From contig NZ_CP119758.1 of the NCBI RefSeq assembly GCF_029323795.1, positions 2,666,001 to 2,730,000 of the forward strand: a DNA stretch of 64,000 nt. Reading direction: 5' to 3'. Shown in pieces: positions 32,981 through 41,886 of this stretch. The notes under the pieces were generated by a model. The model had not been told where the DNA came from. It worked only from the letters and a program-made list of their open reading frames with translations, and did not search any database. The DNA is from Zobellia alginiliquefaciens. GTDB lineage: Bacteria; Bacteroidota; Bacteroidia; Flavobacteriales; Flavobacteriaceae. Both the position numbers and the translations under genes were made by a program. How positions within the stretch are numbered: the first letter of the stretch is position 1; every line of letters begins with the position of its first letter.

Positions 32981-33160
32981 GGCAAAATACGTTTGATAGG
33001 TAATTTTAATGAAACGCGATGTATGGCTGTACAACCCGCTGTCCATGCTCAAAACTCCCCTTTTTTTGTTTTTAATTAGTGATTTAGTAAAAGTGAAATT
33101 TTCAAGGTCACATGACTCAAGACTTATATATCCATTTAAATAACAGTTAAAAAAGGAATC

Positions 33161-34357
33161 ATGATAGAGACACAGACAAACAAGAAAGAAACCTTACTAG
33201 AAAAATTAGAAGTCATTTTTCAAAATTGCCGAGACCGAGCGGCGTATTATGATGCTAATAATCTATTTTTTCAGGAAGATTTTGATGAACTTAAAGAAGC
33301 TGGGTATCTGCTCATTGCCGTTCCCGAAGAATTTGGGGGGTATGGAATGTTGATTGACGAGGTTGAACAACTCACTCGAAAACTTGCCTATCACGCGGCG
33401 GCAACGGCGTTGGGCCTCAATATGCATATTTACTGGACAGGTCTCGTCGCAGACCTCTATCGCTCGGGTGACACCTCACTGCAATGGGTGCTGGAGGAAG
33501 CTGGTAAAGGCAAGATTTTTGCTGCTGGGCATGGCGAGTCGGGCAATGACTCCCCGGTGCTCTATTCTACATGCGAAGCGGAGAAAGTTGAAGGGGGTTA
33601 CAAACTTACGGGCCATAAAATGTTCGGTAGTCTTACTCCTGTTTGGGATTACCTCGGGCTTCATGGGCAAGACAATAGCGACCCTGACAATCCAAAGGTC
33701 ATACACGTCTTTATGCCCCGTGAAACGGATAACTATGAAATTAAAGAGACTTGGGACAATGTGCTCGGCATGCGGGCCACTCGTTCCGATGATACAATAT
33801 TAAACGGCGTCTTTATACCGGATAAATATATAGCAAGACAAGTGGCTCCAGGTTTTGCTGGTATCGATGGGTTTATTCTGGGCGTTTTTGCCTGGGCCAA
33901 CTTCGGTTTCGCCAACGTTTATTATGGTTTGGCTCAACGAATCTTGAATACCGTACTGGAAAAATTACCCCAAAAGAAATCTATTTCCATGGGCCGGCCC
34001 TCTATGGCTTATCATGGAGGAATACAGCGCGATGTAGCCGATATGGTATTGGAAGTAGAAAGCATCGGTCCGCATTTAGATACCATTGTACGAGAATATG
34101 CCGAAGGTAAGGATTATGGGGGTGCCTGGGGTGTGAAGATTGTAGCTGCCAAATGTCATGCAGCCGAAGGCTCAATGCGTTTGGCCGATAAGGCAATGGA
34201 CATTATGGGCGGTGCCGGACTCATCCATAAGGTTGGTTTTGAACGCTTGTATCGCGATGCCCGTTTGGCCAAAATTCATCCCGCTAACACCTATTTTGCC
34301 CGTGAAATTATGGCCAAGGGCATGTTGGGAATCGATTTAGATCTGAAGCCTAGATAA
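33161..34357 (+). CDS. Acyl-CoA dehydrogenase family protein, atypical composition
   Basis: This 398-residue flavoprotein has the acyl-CoA dehydrogenase fold: A-V-P-E-E-F-G-G-Y-G near 45, the FAD-contact loop G-H-K-M-F-G-S-L-T near 150, M-R-A-T-R-S-D-D near 200, and the C-terminal G-G-A-G-L-I-H-K-V-G-F-E-R-L-Y-R-D-A-R. The I-H-P-A-N end differs from the E-G-T-N of classical enzymes and resembles an actinobacterial FadE subgroup. No partner thiolase or electron-transfer gene is near. Two blocks (33481-33600) have 65 G/C of 120 by hand count, against 22 of 60 in a block of the preceding gene, suggesting recent acquisition. Confidence 0.88.
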   Translation: MIETQTNKKETLLEKLEVIFQNCRDRAAYYDANNLFFQEDFDELKEAGYLLIAVPEEFGGYGMLIDEVEQLTRKLAYHAAATALGLNMHIYWTGLVADLYRSGDTSLQWVLEEAGKGKIFAAGHGESGNDSPVLYSTCEAEKVEGGYKLTGHKMFGSLTPVWDYLGLHGQDNSDPDNPKVIHVFMPRETDNYEIKETWDNVLGMRATRSDDTILNGVFIPDKYIARQVAPGFAGIDGFILGVFAWANFGFANVYYGLAQRILNTVLEKLPQKKSISMGRPSMAYHGGIQRDVADMVLEVESIGPHLDTIVREYAEGKDYGGAWGVKIVAAKCHAAEGSMRLADKAMDIMGGAGLIHKVGFERLYRDARLAKIHPANTYFAREIMAKGMLGIDLDLKPR

Positions 34358-34678
34358 GTTCAAAATAAGAAATGTCTAAAACCAGACAACAAGTTAGGCT
34401 CTTGATAAGTAATTAGAAACGGTTCCTGATATAAAGATCTTTATTGGAAAGTCAGATTTTTTAAGTATCAGGTTCATGATATGATTTTCTTATGAATAGA
34501 AGATTTTTTGGTGTCCTTTCATCAATTTTTAAAGGTTTTGCATTATAAGTTGAACATGGTACTAAAAATTAATAAGTCTGCAACATGCATGTTAAGTGTG
34601 GTTTAATTGTCGCCTTCATCTTTTTGAAGTATAAAATTATAAACCACTAAAACTTTAGAAGTTATTAAAACAGCAACA
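34358..34678. other. Intergenic region after the acyl-CoA dehydrogenase gene
   Basis: I see no gene. It holds copy B of the 37-bp element at 34519-34555 (same core as 28165-28201) and an A/T-rich stretch leading into the broken SnoaL-like gene. No terminator hairpin was recognised. Confidence 0.6.
34519..34555 (+). repeat. Intergenic 37-bp element, copy B
   Basis: It matches 28165-28201 at 32 of 37 positions. Both copies lie upstream of a gene on the plus strand (here the SnoaL-like pseudogene), so a shared regulatory site is possible. Confidence 0.55.
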
Positions 34679-35173
34679 GTGTACGCAGTGATTCTTTTAT
34701 TTGGAATGTCTTTTATTAAATGCGATGCAAAAGATGATGACAATGGAGTAGTTGATAATACAAGTTTACTTGAGGATGAATTCTCTGCAGAACAAGAAGA
34801 AATTAAGGGCGTATTCGCCGGAATAGAACAAAGTCTTAGAGACGGAGATATGGATAAGCTCATCTCATATCATGCTTATGGACCCTAATTTACCGAGTTT
34901 AAAAATGGAGAACCTAGAAATGGGGATGAAGCAAACGAAGTTTACGAGCGTAATGTTTTTGGGGCCGTAACTGAAGTAATAAAGTCTGATGCTCAAGATT
35001 TAAAAATAGCGGTGTATGGCGAGGTGGCCAACGTAACTTTTCATTCTGATTTTCATTTGAAATTTGGGGAGGATTTGGTGGTAGTCAATGAGCAAACATC
35101 ATTACTGTTCTTAAAAACCAATGATGGCTGGAAAATTATTCATGAACACCACTCGCCTTTGAATGAAGGGTGA
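34679..35173 (+). pseudogene. SnoaL/NTF2-like lipoprotein gene broken by a stop codon
   Basis: One frame codes for 164 residues, interrupted only by TAA at 34886-34888. Before the stop there is a hydrophobic start and lipobox-like F-I-K-C, then E-I-K-G-V-F-A-G-I-E-Q-S-L-R-D-G-D-M-D-K-L. After it come T-E-F-K-N-G-E-P-R, V-N-E-Q-T-S-L-L-F-L and W-K-I-I-H-E-H-H-S-P-L, the SnoaL-like pattern. A single AAA-to-TAA change would explain the break. There is also no ATG at the expected place: the frame opens with GTG inside the signal sequence, and the upstream in-frame codons read ACT-AAA-ACT where M-K-T would be natural. Probably recently inactivated. Confidence 0.8.
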
Positions 35174-35402
35174 GATGTAGAGGGGATAAACCTGTAGTTA
35201 AGGGGAATACTATCGTTTGTTGTTCTTTAGTAGTCTGCGGATAAAGGAGAAAATATTAAAGCGAAAACGAAGTATACAGAATAGTATACCATCCATACAA
35301 CTGAATTGATGTGGTTTTGGGTTTTTTATATTTTTAATTGTTTGCCTATGTTACATTTCCATAGGTTCCCCCTAATGAATTGTTGAATAGCTTAATTAAG
35401 GC

Positions 35403-37844
35403 GTGATGAAACTATTAAACAGGGGAATTCCCATTATTTGTTTTTTATTATTGGGCGTGTTGTTTTCTTATAGTCAAGAAACTATCTCAGGAAAGGTACA
35501 AACGGAAACGGGCCAGCCTATTTCCTACGCCAACATATTGTTATTAAAAGCTAGTGATTCCTCATTTGTAAAGGGGGCTATCTCAAATGAGAATGGTTCT
35601 TTCTCGATTGAAAACATATTAAAAGGCCGGTATGTAATATCGGCAAGCATGGTTGGTTTTAAAACTACCGCTACTGAGGAGTTTAATTTTGAAGGAACAA
35701 AAGAATTAACCTTGTCTCCACTTTTACTATCTGAAGGTGTGGAGTTGGATGAAGTGATAGTGGCATCAAAAAAAAACCTGTACGTTCAAAAAATTGACCG
35801 TACGGTTATAAATGTGGCTAGTAGTATTTTATCAACAGGCTCTTCTGCGCTAGAGATTCTAGAACGGTCACCGGGAGTACTGGTAGATAGGCAAAACAGT
35901 TCTATTGCATTGATAGGTAAAAGTGGGGTGGTAGTTATGATTAATGGCAAACAAAGTTACATGCCTGCAGCTGCTGTTATATCTCTATTGGAAGGAATGA
36001 ATGCGGGTAATATAGAGACTATAGAACTCATTACCACGCCACCGGCAAGTTTTGACGCAGAAGGTAATGCCGGTTTCATCAATATAGTATTAAAAGAACA
36101 GACAGATGCCGGTCTTAACGGATCATACGCATTGTCTTTTGGTGTAGGAAATGGTACTGTTACATCAGACAATATTAATTTCAACTATAGAAAAGATAAG
36201 ATTAATTTCTTCGGTACGTATTCTTTTTTAAGGGATTCACAAGGGCAGTTGTTTGAATTTGACCGTGATTTTATAGATGCGGATGATATACCAATACATG
36301 TGTATACCATTTCGGACCGTGAGCCTATACAACGAAACCATAGTATTCGGACAGGCTTGGATTATCAAGTATCTGGTAATACTATTTTGGGGCTGTTGTT
36401 TTGGGCCAATGATAACAAATGGACCATGGATGCAACCAATGGTAGTTCTGAAACTGAAGCGGGTATGCCAAGTTCATTTGTAGAATTGTTATTGTTAGAG
36501 CGAAATCAAATTCAGCATTTGGGTTTGAATTTTAACCTGAAACACAATTTTAAAGACAAGAAGTATCTAAGTTTAGATGTGGATTACCTAAAGTATGATA
36601 TTGAAAACCCTACAATGTATACCAACCGTTTTTTTGATGGAAACAATGATTTTTTAAGGGAGGAGCTTACAGAAAGCGATAAAATAACTCCAATTGATAT
36701 TAAGGTAGGTAAGGTTGATTATCGTGCTCATAGTTCGGATAAAATTAAACTGGATATTGGGTTAAAAGGAGCGTTTAGTAATTTTAATAATGATGTAACC
36801 GTTGGCACGTTTCAAGGGGCTAATTTTATAGAGGATGCTGAGCTTACGGAAATCAGCAGTCTAAAGGAGCAAATACTGGCGGGATACAGTAGCATTGATT
36901 ATAAAATACACGAGAAGACTAGCTTGCAATTGGGGCTGCGTTATGAACATACCAATTCTGAGCTCATTTCTGATAAACGGGGTAAAGTGGTAGATAGGTC
37001 GTTTGGTGAATTGTTTCCAACGGCGTATATCTCACACAAATTAAATGATACCTTAAGTTTTAACTTTTCCTACTCACGACGTATAACAAGGCCAACGTTC
37101 AATGACATGGCTCCCTTCGTTATTTTTGTTGACCCAACGACCTTTTTTGCTGGTAATCCTGCTGTTCAGCCCGCTATTTCTAATGCTGTTAAATTTGATG
37201 TCAATTATCAATCTTTGATAGTGTCAACACAATACTCAGTAGAGGATGGAACAATTTCAAGATTCCAATCTCGATTTGACGAAATGAGTGAACGTCTAAT
37301 TTTTGGTGCATCAAACTTAGATGAGACCAAAATCTTTTCTTTGACTCTGGGGCTTCCGGTAACATTGACTAATTGGTGGAAAATACAAAATAATTTCACC
37401 TACTTGAACACCAAAATTGGCAATACGTTAGAGGGTACAAAATTTAAATTTGAACAAAACACATTCAATATCAATCATACCCAATCGTTTACGATGGCAA
37501 AAAATCTGACTTCGGAATTTAATATCAACTATAATAGTCCGTCTATAATTAGTTTTACCGGAACGGCAGTTTTAGAGGAATTTTATGGTTTAAATATAGG
37601 AATTCAAAAGAAGTTTGGTGAACGAGGAGGTACGTTGGCATTCAAGGTGAACGATGTATTGGACTCTATGAAATATACGGTAAAGACAGATATACCAGAG
37701 CAGAACCTAAATACGACCAATACGTTTGATTTCTTTAATCGTACTTTTTTATTGACGTACTCCAACAGCTTTGGGAATCGTAAACTTAAATCTGCTCGTC
37801 AAAGGGGTACCGGTTCCGAAGAGGAAAGACAAAGGGTGAATTGA
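35403..37844 (+). CDS. Outer-membrane beta-barrel receptor with carboxypeptidase-like N-domain
   Basis: This 813-residue outer-membrane protein has a signal peptide (ends near S-Y-S-Q, 25) and a carboxypeptidase regulatory-like domain (about 28-105: I-S-G-K-V-Q-T-E-T-G-Q-P-I-S-Y-A-N). A plug region (about 125-225: E-I-L-E-R-S-P-G-V, V-M-I-N-G-K) and a barrel of the outer membrane family 3 type follow. The C-terminus is a charged tail (E-E-E-R-Q-R-V-N), not the usual aromatic residue. No SusD gene follows; two alpha/beta hydrolase genes do. A 247-bp fragment of the barrel region is repeated at 40001-40247. Ligand unknown. Confidence 0.85.
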   Translation: MMKLLNRGIPIICFLLLGVLFSYSQETISGKVQTETGQPISYANILLLKASDSSFVKGAISNENGSFSIENILKGRYVISASMVGFKTTATEEFNFEGTKELTLSPLLLSEGVELDEVIVASKKNLYVQKIDRTVINVASSILSTGSSALEILERSPGVLVDRQNSSIALIGKSGVVVMINGKQSYMPAAAVISLLEGMNAGNIETIELITTPPASFDAEGNAGFINIVLKEQTDAGLNGSYALSFGVGNGTVTSDNINFNYRKDKINFFGTYSFLRDSQGQLFEFDRDFIDADDIPIHVYTISDREPIQRNHSIRTGLDYQVSGNTILGLLFWANDNKWTMDATNGSSETEAGMPSSFVELLLLERNQIQHLGLNFNLKHNFKDKKYLSLDVDYLKYDIENPTMYTNRFFDGNNDFLREELTESDKITPIDIKVGKVDYRAHSSDKIKLDIGLKGAFSNFNNDVTVGTFQGANFIEDAELTEISSLKEQILAGYSSIDYKIHEKTSLQLGLRYEHTNSELISDKRGKVVDRSFGELFPTAYISHKLNDTLSFNFSYSRRITRPTFNDMAPFVIFVDPTTFFAGNPAVQPAISNAVKFDVNYQSLIVSTQYSVEDGTISRFQSRFDEMSERLIFGASNLDETKIFSLTLGLPVTLTNWWKIQNNFTYLNTKIGNTLEGTKFKFEQNTFNINHTQSFTMAKNLTSEFNINYNSPSIISFTGTAVLEEFYGLNIGIQKKFGERGGTLAFKVNDVLDSMKYTVKTDIPEQNLNTTNTFDFFNRTFLLTYSNSFGNRKLKSARQRGTGSEEERQRVN

Positions 37845-38108
37845 TAGTCTCTAAAGGGTTTTAAGAACTATTGTATTTACCGTAAAAGGCTATGAGGTTT
37901 ACTGAGATTTTCAAAAAGTTGCTAAAAAAAACCTTCGTATTAACTAAGCCTTAAGGGAAAAGTTTCTTAATAAAAGGAATATCATTTTTATCATTGGGTC
38001 CAATATGTTCTGGGTGCTATCAACTATATAACCATTTATCTGTTCAGTTCGTGTAGAGATTGATTTTCAGTAAGTTAATATAAAATTTAACCTATAAATT
38101 CTACTAAA

Positions 38109-38927
38109 ATGAAAAAGCTGATTTTATTCATATTATCAATAGTAGTAATGCAAGGGCTACTAGCTCAAGAGGATAATTTTGCAGAAGTAAATGATATAAA
38201 ATTGTATTACGAAATCAAGGGAGAGGGCGATGCAATTCTTTTGTTACATGGTCATACTATGACCCATGATATGTGGTCTCCATGGGTAGATGAATTAAGT
38301 GAGAATAATATGGTCATTACAGTGGATACTAGAGGGCATGGGCAATCTACGACCACAGCCGATTCATTTACATTTAAAGCTGCAGCGGTAGATTTCTATG
38401 GTCTTCTTGATAAACTGAAAGTTGATAAATTCTCGGCTATGGGTTTTAGTGGTGGAGCTATGGCGCTGCTGCACATGGCAACAATGGATACCACCCGTAT
38501 TCAATCTCTAATTTTATTGGGTTCAACACCCCATTTACCCAAAGAAACAAGAGAATGGTTAGCAAGTAAATCCTATGAAACTGTAGCTTCAGATAGACCT
38601 GACTGGATAACATATATGAAAGCGGTTCAACCTGGAGGTGAAGATCAAATAAGACTTCTGTTGAAATATTACAATCAAATGGCAGATTCATATACGGACA
38701 TGAATTTTACGGCACCATACCTTTCCACAATAAATTGCCCCACTTTAATTATAAATGGGGACCAAGACCCAATTATACCTGTTGATATTGCCGTGGGGTT
38801 ATATAATGCAATTCCTGAATCATCCTTATGGATCGTACCCAATTTGGGCCATGCTGTTCCACAAAAAGAAACAATATTGGGAGAGCTCTTTACGGAGACA
38901 ATTGTTGATTTTCTGGTAAAAAATTAA
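38109..38927 (+). CDS. Secreted alpha/beta hydrolase
   Basis: This 272-residue precursor has a Sec signal peptide (residues 1-20, ending L-L-A-Q). The hydrolase fold follows: L-L-L-H-G-H near 44, nucleophile Ser in G-F-S-G-G-A near 115, acid Asp in N-G-D-Q-D-P near 222 and His in L-G-H-A-V-P near 250. It is similar to small ester or lactone hydrolases; the substrate is unknown. The genes for an outer-membrane receptor and another hydrolase flank it on the same strand (264 and 104 bp), suggesting periplasmic processing of an imported compound. Confidence 0.9.
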   Translation: MKKLILFILSIVVMQGLLAQEDNFAEVNDIKLYYEIKGEGDAILLLHGHTMTHDMWSPWVDELSENNMVITVDTRGHGQSTTTADSFTFKAAAVDFYGLLDKLKVDKFSAMGFSGGAMALLHMATMDTTRIQSLILLGSTPHLPKETREWLASKSYETVASDRPDWITYMKAVQPGGEDQIRLLLKYYNQMADSYTDMNFTAPYLSTINCPTLIINGDQDPIIPVDIAVGLYNAIPESSLWIVPNLGHAVPQKETILGELFTETIVDFLVKN

Positions 38928-39031
38928 TGTTCGTTAAATCTAAATGTACTAAAACACTTCTCACAATATTAAAATAGAATAGTCATGACCACACGAGCAA
39001 AAAAAGCATCAGTTTTATACGACCATTACGT

Positions 39032-39952
39032 ATGGGTTTATTGGTAATGCTAATTTGTTTTATCTCCTGCAAAGAGAAGAAACCAGAAAAGCAGAACAGT
39101 GTTCCGGATCCAGATAAGACCGAACTAAAAACCGTTTTGATCAATGGTAGTAGTTTAAACTATTTGGATATAGGTAAAGGAGAACCCGTTGTATTTGTTC
39201 ATGGTACAGTTGGTGATTATCGGGTGTGGGAAGCACAGATGTACGCCTTTGCTAAAAACCATAGAGTTATAGCGTATAGTCGCCGTTTTGCTTATCCAAA
39301 TAAACAAGTGTTAAACGATTCAGCCGATTTTTCGGTTACTGCGCATTCAAAGGATCTTACAACGTTTATTCAAGAACTTAATCTTGGACCTGTACATCTT
39401 GTAGGCCATTCTTTTGGTGCTTTTACATCTTTAGTGACAGCTTTGGAGCATCCTGAATTATTACAAAGTTTAACCCTTCGAGAACCACCGATTATGTCAC
39501 TATTGCAGAATATTCCTAAAGGTGAGGAGTTATTAAATGATTTTGTAGGCAATGTATTGATTCCTGCAGGAGAGGAATTTGCGAAAAAGAATGATGAAAA
39601 AGCGGTAGAAATATTTATTGGAGGTGTTTTGGAAGATAGTCTGTATTTCTCAAAAGCAGCCCAGAAAGAAAAGGACTTAATGCTAGATAATATCCTAGAA
39701 CTAAGAGCTTCTGTTACTAGAAAGAATCTTCTTCCTCCTCTTGCATGTGATGATATTAAAACAATAAAAATGCCAGTGTTATTAATGAAAGGTGATAAAT
39801 CACCAGAGGTTTTAACAGCCATATTAGAAGAACTTCATTCTTGCATAGGCCATAGTGAATTTGTTATATTATCAAATTCTTCACATGGGTTAGCGTATGA
39901 AAACCCCGTTGAATTCAACAAAATTGTTCTTGATTTTATTAATAAAAATTAG
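39032..39952 (+). CDS. Alpha/beta hydrolase lipoprotein
   Basis: This 306-residue precursor has a short N-terminus with lipobox C-F-I-S-C (Cys13). The fold is visible: F-V-H-G-T-V near 55, nucleophile Ser in V-G-H-S-F-G-A near 122, Asp in M-K-G-D-K-S near 250, and His in S-S-H-G-L-A-Y near 287. An ATG at 38985 is out of frame and not used. It belongs to the same general family as the preceding gene but is not a close paralogue. A remnant resembling its own last 20 residues occurs at 40300-40368. Confidence 0.88.
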   Translation: MGLLVMLICFISCKEKKPEKQNSVPDPDKTELKTVLINGSSLNYLDIGKGEPVVFVHGTVGDYRVWEAQMYAFAKNHRVIAYSRRFAYPNKQVLNDSADFSVTAHSKDLTTFIQELNLGPVHLVGHSFGAFTSLVTALEHPELLQSLTLREPPIMSLLQNIPKGEELLNDFVGNVLIPAGEEFAKKNDEKAVEIFIGGVLEDSLYFSKAAQKEKDLMLDNILELRASVTRKNLLPPLACDDIKTIKMPVLLMKGDKSPEVLTAILEELHSCIGHSEFVILSNSSHGLAYENPVEFNKIVLDFINKN

Positions 39953-40000
39953 CTAATTTATGTTGATGCTTTTTTAAACCATTTGTTTCATTTGCTCGGA

Positions 40001-40250
40001 TACGTTAGAGGGCACAAAATTTAGATTTGAACAAAACACATTCAATATCAATCATACCCAATCGTTTACGATGGCAAAAAATCTGACTTCGGAATTTAAT
40101 ATCAACTATAATAGTCCGTCTATAGTTAGTTTCACCGGTACGACAGTTTTAGAGGAATTCTATGGATTAAATATAGGAATTCAAAAGAAGTTTGGTGAAC
40201 GAGGAGGTGCGTTGGCATTCAAGGTGAATGATGTATTGGACTCTATGTAA
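40001..40250 (+). pseudogene. Fragment of the outer-membrane barrel gene
   Basis: Bases 40001-40247 match 37424-37670 of the intact gene without gaps, with 10 differences (6 silent, 4 changing residues). The frame covers the barrel segment from N-T-L-E-G-T-K-F to V-L-D-S-M and then meets TAA at 40248-40250, where the intact gene has AAA. No start codon, signal or other barrel parts precede it. This is a 3'-proximal remnant of a second gene copy. Confidence 0.93.
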
Positions 40251-40299
40251 TACAACCGTAAATACTCTTTTATATATTTTTATTGGGCTTGTCACACTA

Positions 40300-40368
40300 T
40301 CAAAAACATCACGAGGGCAAGCGCATAAAAAACCTGTAGAGTTCAATAAAAGAATGCTCAGGTTTATT
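40300..40368 (+). pseudogene. Remnant of an alpha/beta hydrolase C-terminus
   Basis: One frame reads G-Q-A-H-K-K-P-V-E-F-N-K-R-M-L-R-F-I, which parallels G-L-A-Y-E-N-P-V-E-F-N-K-I-V-L-D-F-I at the end of the hydrolase at 39032-39952. Nothing of the rest of the enzyme is seen. It runs into the 3' end of the opposite-strand DUF2271 gene. Together with the barrel fragment it keeps the order receptor-then-hydrolase of the intact locus. Confidence 0.65.
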
Positions 40369-40855
40369 GCGGCAGCATACGAACGTAACGAATATAGCCT
40401 TTACCTTCTTTTTTTGACATTAAATTCTCTGTGGTTAACTCAAATTCTACATCACTTTCAAAGTATTCATTATCTTCGACTGCTGACTCAAACCGAATTT
40501 TATAACCGGCATCAATTTTATCTACGGGTATTTTTAAGACCGTCATTTTACGTTGTCCTCCGGTAACGGTTTCACCCACAATAGCATCAACATTTGGTCT
40601 TCTTATACCATAAACGTTTTTCCACCATTCTTCAATATCACGATACCATTCATTGTCATCTCCTTGTACGTATAGGGTTTCTTGGTATTCCTCATTCGTG
40701 TCAAGTATAGAGACCACAATGTATGCGCCTTCACCCGTATAATTGGTTAGTTGGATCATGCATTTGTAGCTAATGGTTTCTGTAGGGTTGATAAAACTTA
40801 CCAACCCCAGAAAACATAGTGTAAAGACTATTGCAATTTTATATTGCTTTTTCAT
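40364..40855 (-). CDS. DUF2271 secreted protein
   Basis: This 163-residue precursor has an N-terminal signal (about 1-25). The remaining part is beta-rich with Y-V-Q-G-D-D-N-E-W-Y-R-D near 65, W-W-K near 78, and D-A-G-Y-K-I-R-F-E-S-A-V-E-D near 117, as in DUF2271 proteins. These are periplasmic and occur beside heme/iron receptors and flavin-linked reductases; the exact role is not known. Its ATG overlaps the TGA of the DUF6607 gene (ATGA), so translation is coupled. It is on the opposite strand to the heme receptor genes. Confidence 0.8.
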   Translation of the reverse strand: MKKQYKIAIVFTLCFLGLVSFINPTETISYKCMIQLTNYTGEGAYIVVSILDTNEEYQETLYVQGDDNEWYRDIEEWWKNVYGIRRPNVDAIVGETVTGGQRKMTVLKIPVDKIDAGYKIRFESAVEDNEYFESDVEFELTTENLMSKKEGKGYIRYVRMLPQ

Positions 40856-41769
40856 TTAGCATCTGTAGTTACAAAAGACTCGATTATCTCTTCTATTTCC
40901 TTCTTCTTGACTATTTCATCATCAAAAAGATACTTGTAAAGTACTTTGTTATCCACTTTTTCAGCAAGGTGTAAGTCTGTTTTACGGTCAAATACTTTAT
41001 CCCATTTTGAACGTACTAATTTCCATTTTTCAGCATTTTCTTTCCACCAAGCAGCAGCAGCTGCACAGCGAGAGTCATCTACTTTTACATAGGTGTTGTA
41101 TCCTTTTTCTTTGGCTATGAGCACATCATCGTTGCCCTCTTTACGTAAAATTTTATCATTATCCTGGTCGTGAACCCAACCATAATCCGTAATTTCTTGT
41201 CTGTTTCCTCGCATGGTCAGATTGTAATCGCCTCTAGTGGTATATTCTCTTCTTGGAAGAGGAGCGGGAGTGGTGTTTTCCCAGTAACTTTTTCCATCTA
41301 CATGAACCCATGTTGCTGTACCCTCATACCTAGGGCTGTCATCTACTTGATATACTTTTTGGGTCCATTGTCCATCAACTTCTTCGTTGGTTTTGTTTTT
41401 ATACGTCCAGTTGTTATCTGCATTGTATAGATAAAGGTCTTGGTTTTCGAACAGCCAATCTTGTCGCCAATGCTTTATAATCATGGGCTCAGCAGGGTTT
41501 CCTACTTGTAAAATGTGCTGTATGGTAACTTGATCGGCTTTGTTCGTTACCAACTGCGCCCATTCCAACCCTTTGTCCACTTTAGTTTTTGATGGTTTGT
41601 AAAGGGAGTCGTTGGTGTAATTAAAAGTTTCGGCAAAATTGAAGGTCACCTCAAAGCAACCGCACATTTTTTTTATGGCTTCGGCATCTTGCTTTTGTTT
41701 GTTTTTCTGTGCAATTCCAGGAAAACTAATGGTAGAGGTTAAAAGGAGTAAAAAGAGTGATTTTTTCAT
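40852..41769 (-). CDS. DUF6607 secreted protein of heme-uptake loci
   Basis: This 305-residue precursor has a signal peptide (ends near G-I-A-Q, 20). The mature protein has a conserved M-C-G-C-F-E-V-T-F-N-F-A-E-T-F near residue 35, several Trp-rich segments (K-H-W-R-Q-D-W-L-F-E, E-V-D-G-Q-W-T-Q-K-V-Y-Q-V-D-D-S-P-R-Y-E-G-T-A-T-W) and W-W-K-E-N-A-E-K-W near 240. I recall this as DUF6607, found next to HmuY-type heme receptor genes in Flavobacteriaceae; the function is not known, and heme handling is inferred. It is divergent from the receptor gene and shares its control region. Confidence 0.78.
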   Translation of the reverse strand: MKKSLFLLLLTSTISFPGIAQKNKQKQDAEAIKKMCGCFEVTFNFAETFNYTNDSLYKPSKTKVDKGLEWAQLVTNKADQVTIQHILQVGNPAEPMIIKHWRQDWLFENQDLYLYNADNNWTYKNKTNEEVDGQWTQKVYQVDDSPRYEGTATWVHVDGKSYWENTTPAPLPRREYTTRGDYNLTMRGNRQEITDYGWVHDQDNDKILRKEGNDDVLIAKEKGYNTYVKVDDSRCAAAAAWWKENAEKWKLVRSKWDKVFDRKTDLHLAEKVDNKVLYKYLFDDEIVKKKEIEEIIESFVTTDAK

Positions 41770-41822
41770 CTTACAAATGTTATTAGTGGTCTATTGTTTC
41801 GGCTGTAAAAATATAAATTTTA

Positions 41823-41878
41823 TTTAGACTGATTAAAAATAAAATATATATTTGCGTTCTATTAAGAATCAGTCTAAA
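41823..41878. promoter_or_regulatory. Inverted-repeat operator in the heme-locus divergent promoter
   Basis: The arms TTTAGACTGATT (41823-41834) and AATCAGTCTAAA (41867-41878) are perfect 12-bp complements 32 bp apart. Between them sits TATATTTG (41847-41854), a -7 element for the plus-strand receptor gene (ATG at 41887). A regulator bound to both arms would span the promoter. An iron-responsive repressor (Fur or DtxR family) is the natural guess from the genes controlled, not from a recognised consensus. Confidence 0.7.
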
Positions 41879-41886
41879 CAATATTC

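Noticed and set aside
33354-33803. A 149-codon ORF in another frame inside the acyl-CoA dehydrogenase gene
   Set aside because: It overlaps a complete, well-matched enzyme and is expected where G+C is high.
38985-39031. ATG upstream and out of frame, considered as a frameshifted hydrolase start
   Set aside because: The ATG at 39032 already gives a normal lipoprotein signal with lipobox.
39977-39991. 15-base match AACCATTTGTTTCAT to 29661-29675
   Set aside because: In AT-rich DNA of this length an exact 15-mer repeat is expected by chance; flanks do not match.
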